Positions 26,081 through 36,022 of a stretch of DNA of 64,000 nucleotides are shown here, in pieces; positions within the stretch are counted from its first letter, which is position 1; every line of letters starts with the position of its first letter. The position numbers and the translations under genes were made by a program. The notes beneath the pieces are model-generated. The model did no database searches and had not been told where the DNA came from. It saw only the letters and a program-made list of their open reading frames with translations. This DNA is from Clostridium manihotivorum (GTDB lineage Bacteria; Bacillota; Clostridia; Clostridiales; Clostridiaceae): contig NZ_CP025746.1 in the NCBI RefSeq assembly GCF_004015185.1, forward strand, positions 868,001 to 932,000, written 5' to 3'.

Positions 26081-26118
26081 AAAAATCACTAATGAAAACC
26101 CGTCATTAGTGATTTTTT
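26081..26118 (+). terminator. Intrinsic terminator
   Basis: A 15-bp stem AAAAATCACTAATGA / TCATTAGTGATTTTT (26081-26095, 26103-26117) ends in a T-run. It closes the sigma/anti-sigma operon. Confidence 0.92.
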
Positions 26119-26330
26119 TCTGCAATATACACAAAATAACTAAAGATAAAGTGATTTAGTTCGAAACAACTATTAGTGTGAGTGATGGAATATATTTCAT
26201 TACTTAAATCTTTGATGATATAATTAAGTTTATATTAAACCTATAAAATGAAAATAAAAAGATATAAAAATACAAATATTAGATGAATATAGTATATAAG
26301 AATTTATTATATGCATAGGGAAGGAAATCT

Positions 26331-27662
26331 ATGAAGGATTGGAAAAAACGATACGATAAAGCTATACATTTATTTCAAAATGGAGAGATCGATAAGGCAC
26401 TTGCAATATGTGAGGTTCTTATTTCTGAGAACCTTAAAAACACCTCTGCGCTAAATCTAAAAGGGCTGCTTCTATATATTAAAGGTGATTTAAAGGCTGC
26501 GGAGTCAACTTGGAAGATAAATAAAGATTTTAATAATGATAGTATATCTAAGAGTTATCTAAAAGATATTGAAAAAGACTGGAGTAGAGCTATATTATAT
26601 GAAGATGCCTTGAAGGATATAAAAGGCATGTATATAAATGAAGCTGAAAAGAAATTAAAAATTTGTAGCGAAAGTGATTTTAATAAACTTAATGTAAATA
26701 ATGCCATAGCTTTTTGCTTTATAAAAAGAGGGGAATATGAAAATGCTAAGTCTTGTGTAGATATAGTTAGAGGAATAGATAAGAATAATAAGGTAGCCTT
26801 AGATAATCTTAAGGTTATAAAAGAGTTTTCTGAAGAACATAAACCAGAAATAAATTATAAATTAGTTATAGGAATAGCAGTAATATGCGTTGTAAGTCTT
26901 GTATCATATTTATTCTATAAGCCTGTTACGAGATATGTATCAAAGGTGACAACAAATTATTTGGCTTCAAAGCAACAAAAGGACAAAAGTAGTATTCCTA
27001 TTTCTGATAAGAATAATTTAAGTACAAATAAAAATACTACAGATACAAGCAAAAATAAAAATACCGCCGATACTAATAATAATCAAAATACAACTAAACA
27101 AAATAATACTGACAAGCAACAGAATAATACCAAAGTAGAGGAAAAAAAGTTTCCAGTGGATGAAGTTAAGGCGGCTATAGATGCTAAAGATTTTAATAAA
27201 TTATATACGATAATAACTTCTTTTGATAGAGCAAAGCTTGGAGTTAACGATGTAGTTACTTACAATAGCGGAGAAGATATGCTGAAAAATAGCGGAGTAC
27301 AAAGTTTTTATGATACAGGAAGCAAGTACTTTAACTCTAAGGATTTTGTCAAAGCTAAAGTAGAATTTGAAAAAGCTGTTACCTTCTCAAAGGATAATTA
27401 CTTAGATCAGCATGTTATTTATAGACTTGCTACAACTACTGAAAATCTAGGAGATTATGAGAAAGCTCTAGGATACTATGATCAGTATATCAATAATTAC
27501 TATGGAGGAAACTATACTGATCAGGTTTTATATAAGCTTGCAACGATAAATTCTAATACTGACAAGGCCAAAGCTAAGCAATATGCACAAAAGATACAAA
27601 AGGATTATAGTAAATCTATTTATTATAATACAACCATAAAAGCTATATTAAATTCGCAGTAG
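26331..27662 (+). CDS. Membrane protein with cytoplasmic and outside TPR repeats
   Basis: The protein has 443 residues. Residues 1-165 are TPR-like helices (WKKRYDKAIHLFQNGEIDKALAICEVL, NAIAFCFIKRGEYENAKSCVDIV). One membrane helix is at about 178-196. A low-complexity Asn/Thr/Lys linker (about 215-270) leads to a second TPR set (FNSKDFVKAKVEFEKAVTFSKDN, ENLGDYEKALGYYDQYINNYYGG). It is probably a scaffold protein, and the function is unknown. It ends 15 bp before iadA and may be cotranscribed. The start has AAGGAAA. Confidence 0.75.
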   Translation: MKDWKKRYDKAIHLFQNGEIDKALAICEVLISENLKNTSALNLKGLLLYIKGDLKAAESTWKINKDFNNDSISKSYLKDIEKDWSRAILYEDALKDIKGMYINEAEKKLKICSESDFNKLNVNNAIAFCFIKRGEYENAKSCVDIVRGIDKNNKVALDNLKVIKEFSEEHKPEINYKLVIGIAVICVVSLVSYLFYKPVTRYVSKVTTNYLASKQQKDKSSIPISDKNNLSTNKNTTDTSKNKNTADTNNNQNTTKQNNTDKQQNNTKVEEKKFPVDEVKAAIDAKDFNKLYTIITSFDRAKLGVNDVVTYNSGEDMLKNSGVQSFYDTGSKYFNSKDFVKAKVEFEKAVTFSKDNYLDQHVIYRLATTTENLGDYEKALGYYDQYINNYYGGNYTDQVLYKLATINSNTDKAKAKQYAQKIQKDYSKSIYYNTTIKAILNSQ

Positions 27663-27677
27663 AATAGGAGGAAACAT

Positions 27678-28853
27678 ATGATTACTGTTATAAAGAACGT
27701 TGATGTATATTCCCCTAAGCATTTAGGTATTAAAGATGTGGTCATGGTAGGTGATAAGATAGAAGGTGTATACGATAGTATAACTATCCCTACAGATTTT
27801 GTAAATATAGCAGTAATAGATGGTAATGGTAAGGTGCTGGTACCAGGATTTATGGATTGCCACGTTCATATAATGGGAGGTGGTGGAGAAGGCGGCTTTA
27901 AAACCAGAACACCTGAACTTCCTTTTAGTGAAATTGTTAAAGCTGGAATAACTACATTAGTTGGTTGTGTGGGAACAGATGATGTATGTAGAAATATGGT
28001 GTCACTACTAGCTAAGGCACATGCATTAGAGGAAGAGGGTATAACAACCTATTGTTATACTGGATCATATCAAATTCCTGTAAAGACGGTTACTCAAAAT
28101 ATTAAGGGTGACTTGATGCTTTTAGATAAGGTAATAGGAGTAGGAGAGGTGGCAATCTCTGATCATAGAAGCTCCCAACCTACCTATGATCAGTTCGCAA
28201 ATGTAGTTGCTGAAGCTAGAGTTGGAGGCTTGCTATCTGGAAAAGCTGGAGTGGTAAACATCCATCTAGGAGATGGCACAAGAAAGCTAGATTATCTTTT
28301 TAAACTCATAGAGCAAACAGAGATACATCCTCACCAACTTCTTCCTACACATGTGAACAGAAATGGTGAACTATTTAAGGATGGTATAAGATATGTACAA
28401 AAAGGCGGTTTCATTGACTTAACAACAAGCTTTGATCCTAAAAATATGGCTGCAGGAGAGGTTAGTCCAAGTAAAGGCTTAAAGATAGCATTAGATCAGG
28501 GTGTGCCAGATGACCATATAACTTTTTCTTCTGATGGTAACGGCAGTTTACCATTATTCAACGATGAGACACGAACTACGGAAGTAGGGATGTGTTTAGT
28601 TTCTTCTCTTTACAATGAAGTAAGAAATGCAGTAATAGAAGAAAAGGTGCCAATGGAAAGAGCTATAAAGGTAATAACCTCTAATGTGGCAGATATATTG
28701 AAACTTCCTTATAAAGGAAGAGTAGAAGCTGGTAAAGATGCAGACTTGGTCTTACTAGATAGAGATAAACTAGAAGTAGATACGGTCATAGCTAAGGGTA
28801 AGGTTTTAATGCAGGATAAAAATATACTGGTAAAGGGTACTTTTGAAAAATAA
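27678..28853 (+). CDS. iadA: Isoaspartyl dipeptidase
   Basis: A zinc amidohydrolase that cleaves beta-aspartyl dipeptides released from damaged or cyanophycin-type proteins. The 391-residue length is normal. Metal ligands are visible: His62 and His64 (MDCHVHIMGG), Glu157 as bridging ligand in place of carboxylated lysine (GEVAISDHRSS), His196, His225 and Asp286 (SSDGNGSLP). The ribosome site is AATAGGAGGAAA. It lies between a TPR protein and the thioredoxin pair; no functional link is evident. Confidence 0.93.
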   Translation: MITVIKNVDVYSPKHLGIKDVVMVGDKIEGVYDSITIPTDFVNIAVIDGNGKVLVPGFMDCHVHIMGGGGEGGFKTRTPELPFSEIVKAGITTLVGCVGTDDVCRNMVSLLAKAHALEEEGITTYCYTGSYQIPVKTVTQNIKGDLMLLDKVIGVGEVAISDHRSSQPTYDQFANVVAEARVGGLLSGKAGVVNIHLGDGTRKLDYLFKLIEQTEIHPHQLLPTHVNRNGELFKDGIRYVQKGGFIDLTTSFDPKNMAAGEVSPSKGLKIALDQGVPDDHITFSSDGNGSLPLFNDETRTTEVGMCLVSSLYNEVRNAVIEEKVPMERAIKVITSNVADILKLPYKGRVEAGKDADLVLLDRDKLEVDTVIAKGKVLMQDKNILVKGTFEK

Positions 28854-28937
28854 ATGTGTATGTTTGACTTTTTATAATTAGAATATATAATATAGTTATA
28901 AATACCTATTAGGGGTATCATTAGGAGGAAGTCTTTT

Positions 28938-29258
28938 ATGGTTAAGCATGTGGAAGAAAATGATTTTAATGAAGTTGTTTTAGAAAGTGAACAATTAGTA
29001 TTAGTTGATTTTTGGGCTACTTGGTGCGGACCTTGTAAGATGGTTGCACCTATATTAGAGCAACTTTCAGAAGAAATGAGCAATGTTACCTTCGCTAAGG
29101 TCGATGTAGATAACAATCCAAACTTAGCAGATAAGTATGAGATAGCAAGTATACCGACAATCATGCTCTTTAAAAACGGAGAAATGGTTAATAAAGTCAC
29201 TGGATTTAGACCTAAAAGTGAGTTGTTAGATTTAATAAATAGAGGATTACAGGCCTAA
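28938..29258 (+). CDS. trxA: Thioredoxin
   Basis: The protein has 106 residues with active-site WATWCGPCK (Cys30, Cys33), the cis-proline segment SIPTIMLF and a normal thioredoxin fold. It reduces protein disulfides in the cytoplasm. It lies 20 bp upstream of a thioredoxin reductase gene, so the two should form an operon. The ribosome site is TTAGGAGGAAG. Confidence 0.96.
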   Translation: MVKHVEENDFNEVVLESEQLVLVDFWATWCGPCKMVAPILEQLSEEMSNVTFAKVDVDNNPNLADKYEIASIPTIMLFKNGEMVNKVTGFRPKSELLDLINRGLQA

Positions 29259-29278
29259 ACATCAAAGGAGATATAAAA

Positions 29279-30136
29279 TTGGATAGATATGATGTTGCAA
29301 TTATAGGTACAGGTGCTGCTGGCCTTTCTGCCGCAATAAATTCTAAGGTTAGAAATAAGAATATAATCTTATTTGGAACAAAGGAACTAAGCTATAAATT
29401 GGCTAAAGCACCGAAAATAAATAACTACCTAGGTTTTTATAATTTAACAGGCAGTGAATTAAAAGATGAGTTTAAGAAGCATTTAGAATCAATGGATATA
29501 ACTATTACAGAGGAGAAAGTAAATAACGTATATGCTATGGGAGATTACTTCGCTCTAATGGTAAATGACAAGATGTATGAAGCCAGTGCTCTTATTCTTG
29601 CTACTGGAGTAGAATATACTAAGCCACTAGCTGGAGAAGAAAAGCTATTAGGCAAAGGAGTAGGATACTGTGCCACTTGTGATGCTCCTCTTTATAAAAA
29701 CAAAATTGTAACCATAATTGGGTACAATAAGGACGCTGAAGAAGAAGCTAACTATGTTAATGAATTAGCTTCTAAAGTATACTATATACCTATGTATAAA
29801 GGTGAGTATAAAGTACAAGATGGTATAGAAGTAATAAATAAGAAACCTATTGAGATAGTTGGAGAAGCTAAGGTAGAGAAAGTTATCTTAGAAGACTGTG
29901 AATTGGTTACAGATGGTGTTTTTGTTCTAAAGGATAGTATTTCACCGTCTCAATTAGTACCCGGATTAGAAGTTAAGGAAGGTCACATATCAGTTGACAG
30001 GTTAATGAAGACTAATATAGAAGGATGTTTTGCTGCAGGAGACTGTGTTGGTAAACCCTATCAATATATAAAGGCAGCTGGTGAAGGCCAAATCGCTGCT
30101 CTTACTGCAGTTTCATATCTTGATTCAAAAAAATAA
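29279..30136 (+). CDS. trxB: Thioredoxin reductase, ferredoxin-dependent flavin type (FFTR-like)
   Basis: The 285-residue flavoprotein has the FAD motif IIGTGAAGLSAA, redox pair CATC (Cys131, Cys134) and the C-terminal FAD motif EGCFAAGDCVG. It lacks the NADPH signatures: GGGDSA is replaced by GYNKDA (about 148-153) and HRRDxxRA by IPMYKGEYK (about 170-178). This matches the clostridial ferredoxin-dependent flavin thioredoxin reductases rather than NADPH enzymes. It should take electrons from reduced ferredoxin and pass them to the adjacent TrxA. The start is TTG at 29279 with AAAGGAG 8 bp before it. Confidence 0.88.
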   Translation: MDRYDVAIIGTGAAGLSAAINSKVRNKNIILFGTKELSYKLAKAPKINNYLGFYNLTGSELKDEFKKHLESMDITITEEKVNNVYAMGDYFALMVNDKMYEASALILATGVEYTKPLAGEEKLLGKGVGYCATCDAPLYKNKIVTIIGYNKDAEEEANYVNELASKVYYIPMYKGEYKVQDGIEVINKKPIEIVGEAKVEKVILEDCELVTDGVFVLKDSISPSQLVPGLEVKEGHISVDRLMKTNIEGCFAAGDCVGKPYQYIKAAGEGQIAALTAVSYLDSKK

Positions 30137-30163
30137 GAGATGTTAAAACATCTCTTATTTTTT
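30128..30163. terminator. Bidirectional terminator between trxB and the SleB-like gene
   Basis: A stem AAATAAGAGATGTT / AACATCTCTTATTT with A- and T-runs overlaps both stop codons and can end both convergent genes. Confidence 0.88.
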
Positions 30164-30775
30164 CGTCTGGAAAAATACGTGTTTTCCGATGGTTTTCATA
30201 TTCTTTTTATCAATTTGCTTCATCCAACTACATGTTGATGTTTGAGGGTTATAAAAAAATAATGCATCACTAGTGGGATCATTACCTTTAATTGCATCAA
30301 TAACAGCAGAGCGGCACTCAGCGTCTGGAGTAACATGAATTGCACCATCTTTTACGCATGAAAATGCATTTTTCTGTTTTATGACTTTCTCAATAGAGTT
30401 TGGAAAACTTGGATTTGTAACTCTATTGAGTATTACTGATGCAACGGCAACTTTTCCTTCGTAGGGTTCGCCGTGACTTTCCGCAAAGACCACTTGAGAC
30501 ATTAGATATATGTCATTGTCCGTTAAGTATAAATGGCGGTTCTGATAGTTAAAAACTTCAACTACTGCTTCTTTTTCATGATATAATTCGCTTGATTCAT
30601 TTGTCATTCCTCTTCCATAAAACTTTATATTATTTTCGCTCATATTCTGGGTTGTAATTATCTTAGGGCCTTCGTTTATAGGAGAATAATTTATTATTTC
30701 TTGTGCGAATACATTAACGCTGTCAAAAATTAAAAATATGAATAAGAAGAAAACACAGCATTTAAGTTTATTCAT
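30155..30775 (-). CDS. SleB-like cell-wall hydrolase
   Basis: The protein has 206 residues with a signal peptide (FFLFIFLIFDSVNVFAQ). Residues about 85-205 match the Hydrolase_2 domain of spore cortex-lytic SleB and CwlJ: LMSQVVFAESHGEPYEGKVAVASVILNRV with the catalytic-type Glu in FAESHGEP, then AFSCVKDG and SDALFFYNPQ. It cleaves muramic-delta-lactam peptidoglycan in relatives. No N-terminal peptidoglycan-binding repeat is present, so it is shorter than full SleB. A role in spore germination or cell-wall turnover is inferred. The ribosome site is AAAGGAGG. Confidence 0.85.
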   Translation of the reverse strand: MNKLKCCVFFLFIFLIFDSVNVFAQEIINYSPINEGPKIITTQNMSENNIKFYGRGMTNESSELYHEKEAVVEVFNYQNRHLYLTDNDIYLMSQVVFAESHGEPYEGKVAVASVILNRVTNPSFPNSIEKVIKQKNAFSCVKDGAIHVTPDAECRSAVIDAIKGNDPTSDALFFYNPQTSTCSWMKQIDKKNMKTIGKHVFFQTKK

Positions 30776-30841
30776 AAAAAACCTCCTTTGGTTTTTACCC
30801 TCTCAGCATATTGTATCCAAAGGCATATTTTTCATACATAT

Positions 30842-31801
30842 TTAATTTCTAGATTTATAACTATCATAGCTTTTAGTAAATTTCTCATAGGAAGAATTCA
30901 TATCATCATATTTAGAAAAAGCATCTTTAAGCTTTTCCAATTGATTGTCTTTTGATTTAAGAGCTTCATCTAGTGAAGCTATATATACATCGTATAGTTT
31001 TAGAGTTGCTTGGAAGTCTGAAAAACATTCAACTCCGTCTGATGGAACTGAAATTTCGTAAAGTGAGGTCTTTAATTTCTCTAGTTCAACTAGTTTGTTT
31101 TCTACATCACTGCTTACACCACTGAGAGAGCGGTTTTCTTCTAAGGCTCTATTTACTGCTGCGGTTAGGTTTTCTTTTAAAGGAGAAAAATTTTTCAAAC
31201 AATTATCAAATGCGATTAAAAATTCGTTTTTTTGGCTAGTCTTTATATCAGAGTCTCTATTTAATTTTACTAATTGATTTACGTAATTTGATACATTAGA
31301 AAAGAAGTTTGTAAAACTTGTAGTTAAATTTATGTTCACTCCTCCATCTGTACACTTTTTGTAATAGTTAGTACAATCCCCTTCGTACTTGCTCAAGTTT
31401 TGAAGTGAGGCTTGTATATCTTTTGAAGATGGATTTTTCAATATATTCAAGGTTTGCTCAAATAGTTTCATATTGTTATTTAGACCTAAAGCTAGATTAT
31501 CATATGTGTTCTTATACTTATCTGAAGGTTTTATTTTTTCAAGACTATTCTTTTCGGTTAATAGCTTGGACAAATTATCTGTAAGAATAGTTTTTGCTAA
31601 TTCAGTATCTAGAGAAGATGAGTTTATAGGATTTTTTAAGTTATCATTTATAGCTATTATGTTTGATCCTATGCTTACTAATTGTTTATGGTCTGGGTGT
31701 AAAAAATTACCTATTAAAAAGTAAGCAGATGCAGCAACTATTAAAATTATTGCAGTAGAAATGATTAATTGTTTCTTGTATTTTTTTAGTATTTCAAACA
31801 T
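30842..31801 (-). CDS. Membrane-anchored helical protein of unknown function
   Basis: The protein has 319 residues. After a short basic N-terminus (MFEILKKYKKQ), one membrane helix (about 12-31) anchors it. The rest is predicted mostly helical and outside, with Asn/Ser/Leu/Lys-rich segments and three cysteines at about 142-203 plus one near 258. I do not recognise a family. It starts downstream of no promoter I can read; an AGGTAC-type ribosome site precedes it. Confidence 0.6.
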   Translation of the reverse strand: MFEILKKYKKQLIISTAIILIVAASAYFLIGNFLHPDHKQLVSIGSNIIAINDNLKNPINSSSLDTELAKTILTDNLSKLLTEKNSLEKIKPSDKYKNTYDNLALGLNNNMKLFEQTLNILKNPSSKDIQASLQNLSKYEGDCTNYYKKCTDGGVNINLTTSFTNFFSNVSNYVNQLVKLNRDSDIKTSQKNEFLIAFDNCLKNFSPLKENLTAAVNRALEENRSLSGVSSDVENKLVELEKLKTSLYEISVPSDGVECFSDFQATLKLYDVYIASLDEALKSKDNQLEKLKDAFSKYDDMNSSYEKFTKSYDSYKSRN

Positions 31802-32018
31802 TTAAGTACCTCCCTTTTTTTTCATATGAATATTTTTTGAAATACAGAGTTATAGATAAGTAGTATTATTAAATCTTTAATTTAGATATATTCCAAAATT
31901 TTTTAAATATTACTATTGTGAAAATAGTAAAAAATACAAATTTTATTACGATTGTATATATATGAGGGTTATAAATAGTGTATAATTTTAATAGATTAGG
32001 ATATTAGGGGTGACAGAG

Positions 32019-32873
32019 TTGCAAGAAGTTTTAAATATGATTATTAATACTATAAAGAATATATCAATATGGTCCGTTTTGGATATCCTAGTGGTTTCTT
32101 ATATTTTCTTTAAGGGATATATGTTGATAAAGGAAACAAGAGCAGAGCAATTGTTAAAGGGCATAGCGTTAATAGTTGCATTACTACCAATAAGTTATCT
32201 TTTAAGATTAGATATGCTTTACTTTATACTAAGCAAAACTATAACAATTGGTGTTTTGACAATTATAATAATATTTCAGCCAGAGATAAGAAGAGCTCTA
32301 GAGCATATTGGTAGAAGTGCCTTTGACGATCTGCACGTTATGCAGGACGATGAGGCCCTTGAGGAAGTTATAACAGAATTGGTCAATGCAGTTGCCAATC
32401 TAGCAGAAACAGCAACTGGAGCGCTTATTGCAATAGAACAAAGTACGGGACTTGGAGAGGTTATTAGTAATGGTACAGAATTGGATGCTAAGGTTTCCTC
32501 TGCACTTCTTGAAAATATTTTTGTAGTAAACACCCCTTTACACGATGGCGCTACAATAATTAGAAATGACAGAATTGTAGCAGCAGGGTGTGTTCTCCCT
32601 CTAAGCAGTAATACATCAATAAATAAAAAGCTTGGAACTAGACATAGAGCAGGAATAGGTCTTTCAGAGACTTCAGACGCACTTATAATAATAGTTTCAG
32701 AGGAGACTGGAACTATATCCTTAGCTGTAAATGGGAGATTAACACGAAATTATGATAAAGATAAGCTAAAGAGTATACTAATGCGTATTATGATAAATAG
32801 AAGAGAAAAGAGGGTAAAGACTTTAGGGGAGAAGGTGAAAGTATGGATAACAAAGATAAAAAGGCAGAAATAG
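32019..32873 (+). CDS. cdaA: Diadenylate cyclase CdaA
   Basis: CdaA makes c-di-AMP from two ATP at the membrane. Three hydrophobic helices fill the first 85 residues, then the DAC domain shows PLHDGATIIRNDRI (DGA motif) and GTRHRAGIGLSE (RHR motif). Length is about 284 residues, as usual. TTG at 32019 is chosen because GGGGTGA lies 5 bp before it; GTG at 32010 would also be in frame. The end overlaps cdaR by 31 bp. The usual third gene of this operon, glmM, is not here but 17 kb downstream. Confidence 0.93.
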   Translation: MQEVLNMIINTIKNISIWSVLDILVVSYIFFKGYMLIKETRAEQLLKGIALIVALLPISYLLRLDMLYFILSKTITIGVLTIIIIFQPEIRRALEHIGRSAFDDLHVMQDDEALEEVITELVNAVANLAETATGALIAIEQSTGLGEVISNGTELDAKVSSALLENIFVVNTPLHDGATIIRNDRIVAAGCVLPLSSNTSINKKLGTRHRAGIGLSETSDALIIIVSEETGTISLAVNGRLTRNYDKDKLKSILMRIMINRREKRVKTLGEKVKVWITKIKRQK

Positions 32874-34063
32874 TTATAAGAATTGTATGCCTTATTGTCT
32901 CCTTCGGACTTTGGCTTTATGTCTCAAATGTACAAAACCCTACTAGAGAGTATAAGCTGGATAAAGTGCCTGTGGAACTTATTAATGCAGATGCTCTAAA
33001 AGAAGCTAAGCTAGCTTTATCTCCACATCAAGATTTTTATGTGTCTTTAAATCTAGAAGGACCTAGTAGTGAAGTATACAAGGTAACCACATCACAGTTC
33101 AAAGTGACTGTAGATTTATCCGCTTATGCTCTTAAAAAGGGAGAAAATAGAATAAGAGTGGATATAGTAAATTATCCATCTAATATAAATATAAAGAACA
33201 ATAGTTTTTTGCTTGTAACTATAAAAGTAGACGATTATGTTGAGAAAAGCATTCCTATAAAGCAGGAAATTAAAGTGACTACAAAGTCTGGTAACTATGC
33301 TGATGCACCAGAGCTAAAGCCAAGTAGTGCTGTAATAGCAGGTCCTGGAGAATATGTAAATAGTATAAAAAACCTATTAGTAAGCAGTGATGTTAAGGAC
33401 ATAGATACTGATACAGTACTTAACCTTCCTATAAAGGCTGTAAATGATTCTGGAAAGGCTGTTGAAGAAGTGAAGATATCGCCTACCAATGCGGAAGTAA
33501 CTATACCGGTTAAGAAGGGGAAATTAGTACCAGTAAATGTTGTAACCAAAGGAAATCTTCCTTCAGGATATATAATGAAAGATTTTGGATCAACCACCGA
33601 CAAAGTTGAACTTGTAGGTGATGAGACAGTTCTTAGTGGAATTAACAAAATAGATACTGAGGCAATCGACTTATCTACTATAAATGATTCGAAAGAAGTA
33701 AGTGTTAACTTAAGTGTTCCTCAAAGTGTTAGAGTTGCTAGTAACTTAAATAAGGTAAAGGTTAGATTTACTTTAGGCAAATACATAACTAAAGATGTGG
33801 AAGTTCCTATCACTACTAAGAATCCTACAGATACACTACAAACAGTTATAGATCCTCAGAAAATAACCGTTAAGATAAGCGGATTAGAAGACGACATAAA
33901 TGCTTTTAAGCCTGACAGCATTAAGGCAGAGGTAGACTTAGCTGGTGCAAAAGAAGGGGATAATACTATTCCTATAGTATTATCAAATAGTAATGATAAG
34001 ATTAAGGTTGTATCTCAAAGCAGTGATAAGGTGAAGGCTACACTTACAAAGAAACAGCAGTAA
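32843..34063 (+). CDS. cdaR: CdaA regulator (YbbR-domain protein)
   Basis: The protein has 406 residues: an N-terminal membrane anchor (IVIRIVCLIVSFGLWLYVSNV, about 9-29) and four YbbR repeats outside, each with a V.V....-type strand set (VPVELINADAL, IPIKQEIKVTT, VPVNVVTKGNLPSGY, VEVPITTKN). In Bacillus and Listeria it binds CdaA and modulates c-di-AMP output. It overlaps cdaA by 31 bp, so translation is coupled. Confidence 0.92.
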   Translation: MDNKDKKAEIVIRIVCLIVSFGLWLYVSNVQNPTREYKLDKVPVELINADALKEAKLALSPHQDFYVSLNLEGPSSEVYKVTTSQFKVTVDLSAYALKKGENRIRVDIVNYPSNINIKNNSFLLVTIKVDDYVEKSIPIKQEIKVTTKSGNYADAPELKPSSAVIAGPGEYVNSIKNLLVSSDVKDIDTDTVLNLPIKAVNDSGKAVEEVKISPTNAEVTIPVKKGKLVPVNVVTKGNLPSGYIMKDFGSTTDKVELVGDETVLSGINKIDTEAIDLSTINDSKEVSVNLSVPQSVRVASNLNKVKVRFTLGKYITKDVEVPITTKNPTDTLQTVIDPQKITVKISGLEDDINAFKPDSIKAEVDLAGAKEGDNTIPIVLSNSNDKIKVVSQSSDKVKATLTKKQQ

Positions 34064-34193
34064 ATTAAGATGCTTTTAAAGTACAGTGTTGAAATTATAA
34101 ATTGGTATTCAACCACTGGTTAAATAATTTTGAGAAAAGAATGTAAGGTTCTAGACTTTGATGATTTAAACTTAAATAAATATAATGTTAGAT

Positions 34194-34234
34194 AAAAACT
34201 AACCGAAGAACAGTACCTCGGTTAGTTTTTATTA
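34194..34234 (+). terminator. Intrinsic terminator
   Basis: A 13-bp stem AAAAACTAACCGA / TCGGTTAGTTTTT (34194-34206, 34218-34230) ends in a T-run, closing the cdaA-cdaR unit. The rest of 34235-34398 shows no feature. Confidence 0.9.
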
Positions 34235-34398
34235 TTTATATACTTTATACAGAGCATATACTTGTGGGGATATATGAATATAAGGATTAAATTATGATGA
34301 AAGTTAGTTCTTTATTCATTAAAATCTGCCAGTTGATATTCTCTTAATCCTTTGCTAAAATTAGTACTCAAAGACCTTAGATTAATGGAGGTAAAATT

Positions 34399-36003
34399 AT
34401 GACTATAAGAATAAATAATATAGTGCTTGATATAGATGACGATTTATCTTTAATAAAAAACAAAGTGGCGAAAAAATTAAAAATTTCAAAAAGCGAAATT
34501 CCTAATTTGAAAATAATAAAAGAATCAATAGATGCTAGGAAAAGAGATATCATAAAGTTTAATTATTGCCTAGAACTTGAACACAAAAATGAAGCGTTAA
34601 TAGTTAGTAGAGCCAATGATAAAGACGTTAAGATAGATGATAGTGTTTTTATAGAAGAAGTAAAGCCTGGAAGCAAGCCTATGACTAATAGACCGGTGGT
34701 TATAGGTATGGGACCAGCGGGTTTATTTGCAGCGTTGCTTTTAGCTAAGAGTGGTTATAGACCACTAGTGTTTGAAAGAGGAGAAGCTGTGGATGAAAGA
34801 ACAGCTACTGTGGAAAGATTTTGGAGTACAGGGGAATTAAATAAAGAATCCAATGTTCAGTTTGGAGAAGGTGGGGCAGGAGCTTTTTCAGATGGAAAGC
34901 TAACAACAAGAATTAAGGATAGAAGATGTGACTTTATTTTAAGTGAACTCATAAAAGCTGGTGCACCTGAAGAAATAGCATATATGGGTAAGCCTCATGT
35001 GGGAACAGATATACTTAAGACAGTAGTTAAAAATATAAGAGAACAAATTAGAGCTTTTGGTGGAGAGGTTCATTTTTCATCTAAGCTTGAAAGAATAATA
35101 CATAAGGATGGTTCGGTTAAGTCTATCATAGTCAATGGAAATGAAATTCCTTGTGACAATCTTATAATAGCAATAGGGCATAGTTCTAGAGATACTTATG
35201 AGATGATGTGCAGAGAAGGGATAATTATGAATCAAAAACCTTTTGCTATAGGGGTGAGAGTAGAGCATCCACAAAGTTTGATAGATATCAATCAATATGG
35301 TAAGTTTGCAGGCCATCCGAGATTAAGAGCGGCAGAGTATAGGCTTACCCATACAAGTGATAGATTAGATAGGTCTATATATTCCTTCTGTATGTGTCCA
35401 GGAGGCGAGGTTGTGGCTGCAGCTTCAGAAGAAAATAGGTTGGTGGTTAACGGAATGAGCTACCATGCAAGAGATAAAGAGAATGCTAACTCAGCGGTTG
35501 TTGTAACTGTTGGTCCTAAGGACTTTGAGGGAACATCCCCTTTAGCTGGAATGGAATTTCAAAGGCATTATGAAGAGTTAGCCTATAAGGTTGGTGGAGG
35601 TAACTACATAGCTCCAGTACAATTGGTGGGGGATTTTTTAAGAGACAAAAAAAGTACAAGGCTTGGAAAAGTAAGTCCTTCATATACGCCTGGATATAAT
35701 TTTAGAGAACTTAAAGATTGTCTTCCTTTATATGTAACAGAAGCTCTTAAGGAAGGACTTGTTAATTTCGATAAGAAGATAAAGGGGTTTGCTGATGACA
35801 GTGCAGTTATGATCGGCATAGAAACGAGAACCTCTGCTCCTGTAAGAATAGAGAGAAATGAAAATTTAGAGAGTATTTCCTTAAAGGGCATGTATCCTGC
35901 AGGAGAAGGTGCTGGATTTGCTGGAGGCATAGTTTCAGCTGCTGTTGATGGCTTAAAGGTTGCTGAAAATATAATAAAGAATTTTTGTCCACTAAACAAT
36001 TAA
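34399..36003 (+). CDS. FAD-dependent dehydrogenase (COG2509 type)
   Basis: The protein has 534 residues. A small N-terminal domain (about 1-90, ISKSEIPNLKIIKESIDARKRD) precedes a GIDA/HI0933-like flavin fold with GMGPAGLFAALLLAKSGYRP, FGEGGAGAFSDGKLTTR and the C-terminal FAD motif GMYPAGEGAGFAGGIVSAAVDG. Enzymes of this group are widespread and biochemically uncharacterised. It ends 19 bp before a small siroheme-type reductase gene, so the two may be a flavin/iron-sulfur electron-transfer pair. The ribosome site is AATGGAGGT. Confidence 0.85.
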   Translation: MTIRINNIVLDIDDDLSLIKNKVAKKLKISKSEIPNLKIIKESIDARKRDIIKFNYCLELEHKNEALIVSRANDKDVKIDDSVFIEEVKPGSKPMTNRPVVIGMGPAGLFAALLLAKSGYRPLVFERGEAVDERTATVERFWSTGELNKESNVQFGEGGAGAFSDGKLTTRIKDRRCDFILSELIKAGAPEEIAYMGKPHVGTDILKTVVKNIREQIRAFGGEVHFSSKLERIIHKDGSVKSIIVNGNEIPCDNLIIAIGHSSRDTYEMMCREGIIMNQKPFAIGVRVEHPQSLIDINQYGKFAGHPRLRAAEYRLTHTSDRLDRSIYSFCMCPGGEVVAAASEENRLVVNGMSYHARDKENANSAVVVTVGPKDFEGTSPLAGMEFQRHYEELAYKVGGGNYIAPVQLVGDFLRDKKSTRLGKVSPSYTPGYNFRELKDCLPLYVTEALKEGLVNFDKKIKGFADDSAVMIGIETRTSAPVRIERNENLESISLKGMYPAGEGAGFAGGIVSAAVDGLKVAENIIKNFCPLNN

Positions 36004-36022
36004 GTTATATGGGGGAATAATA

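Noticed and set aside
35077..35316. Minus-strand ORF within the FAD dehydrogenase gene
   Set aside because: Shadow frame without ribosome site or family features.
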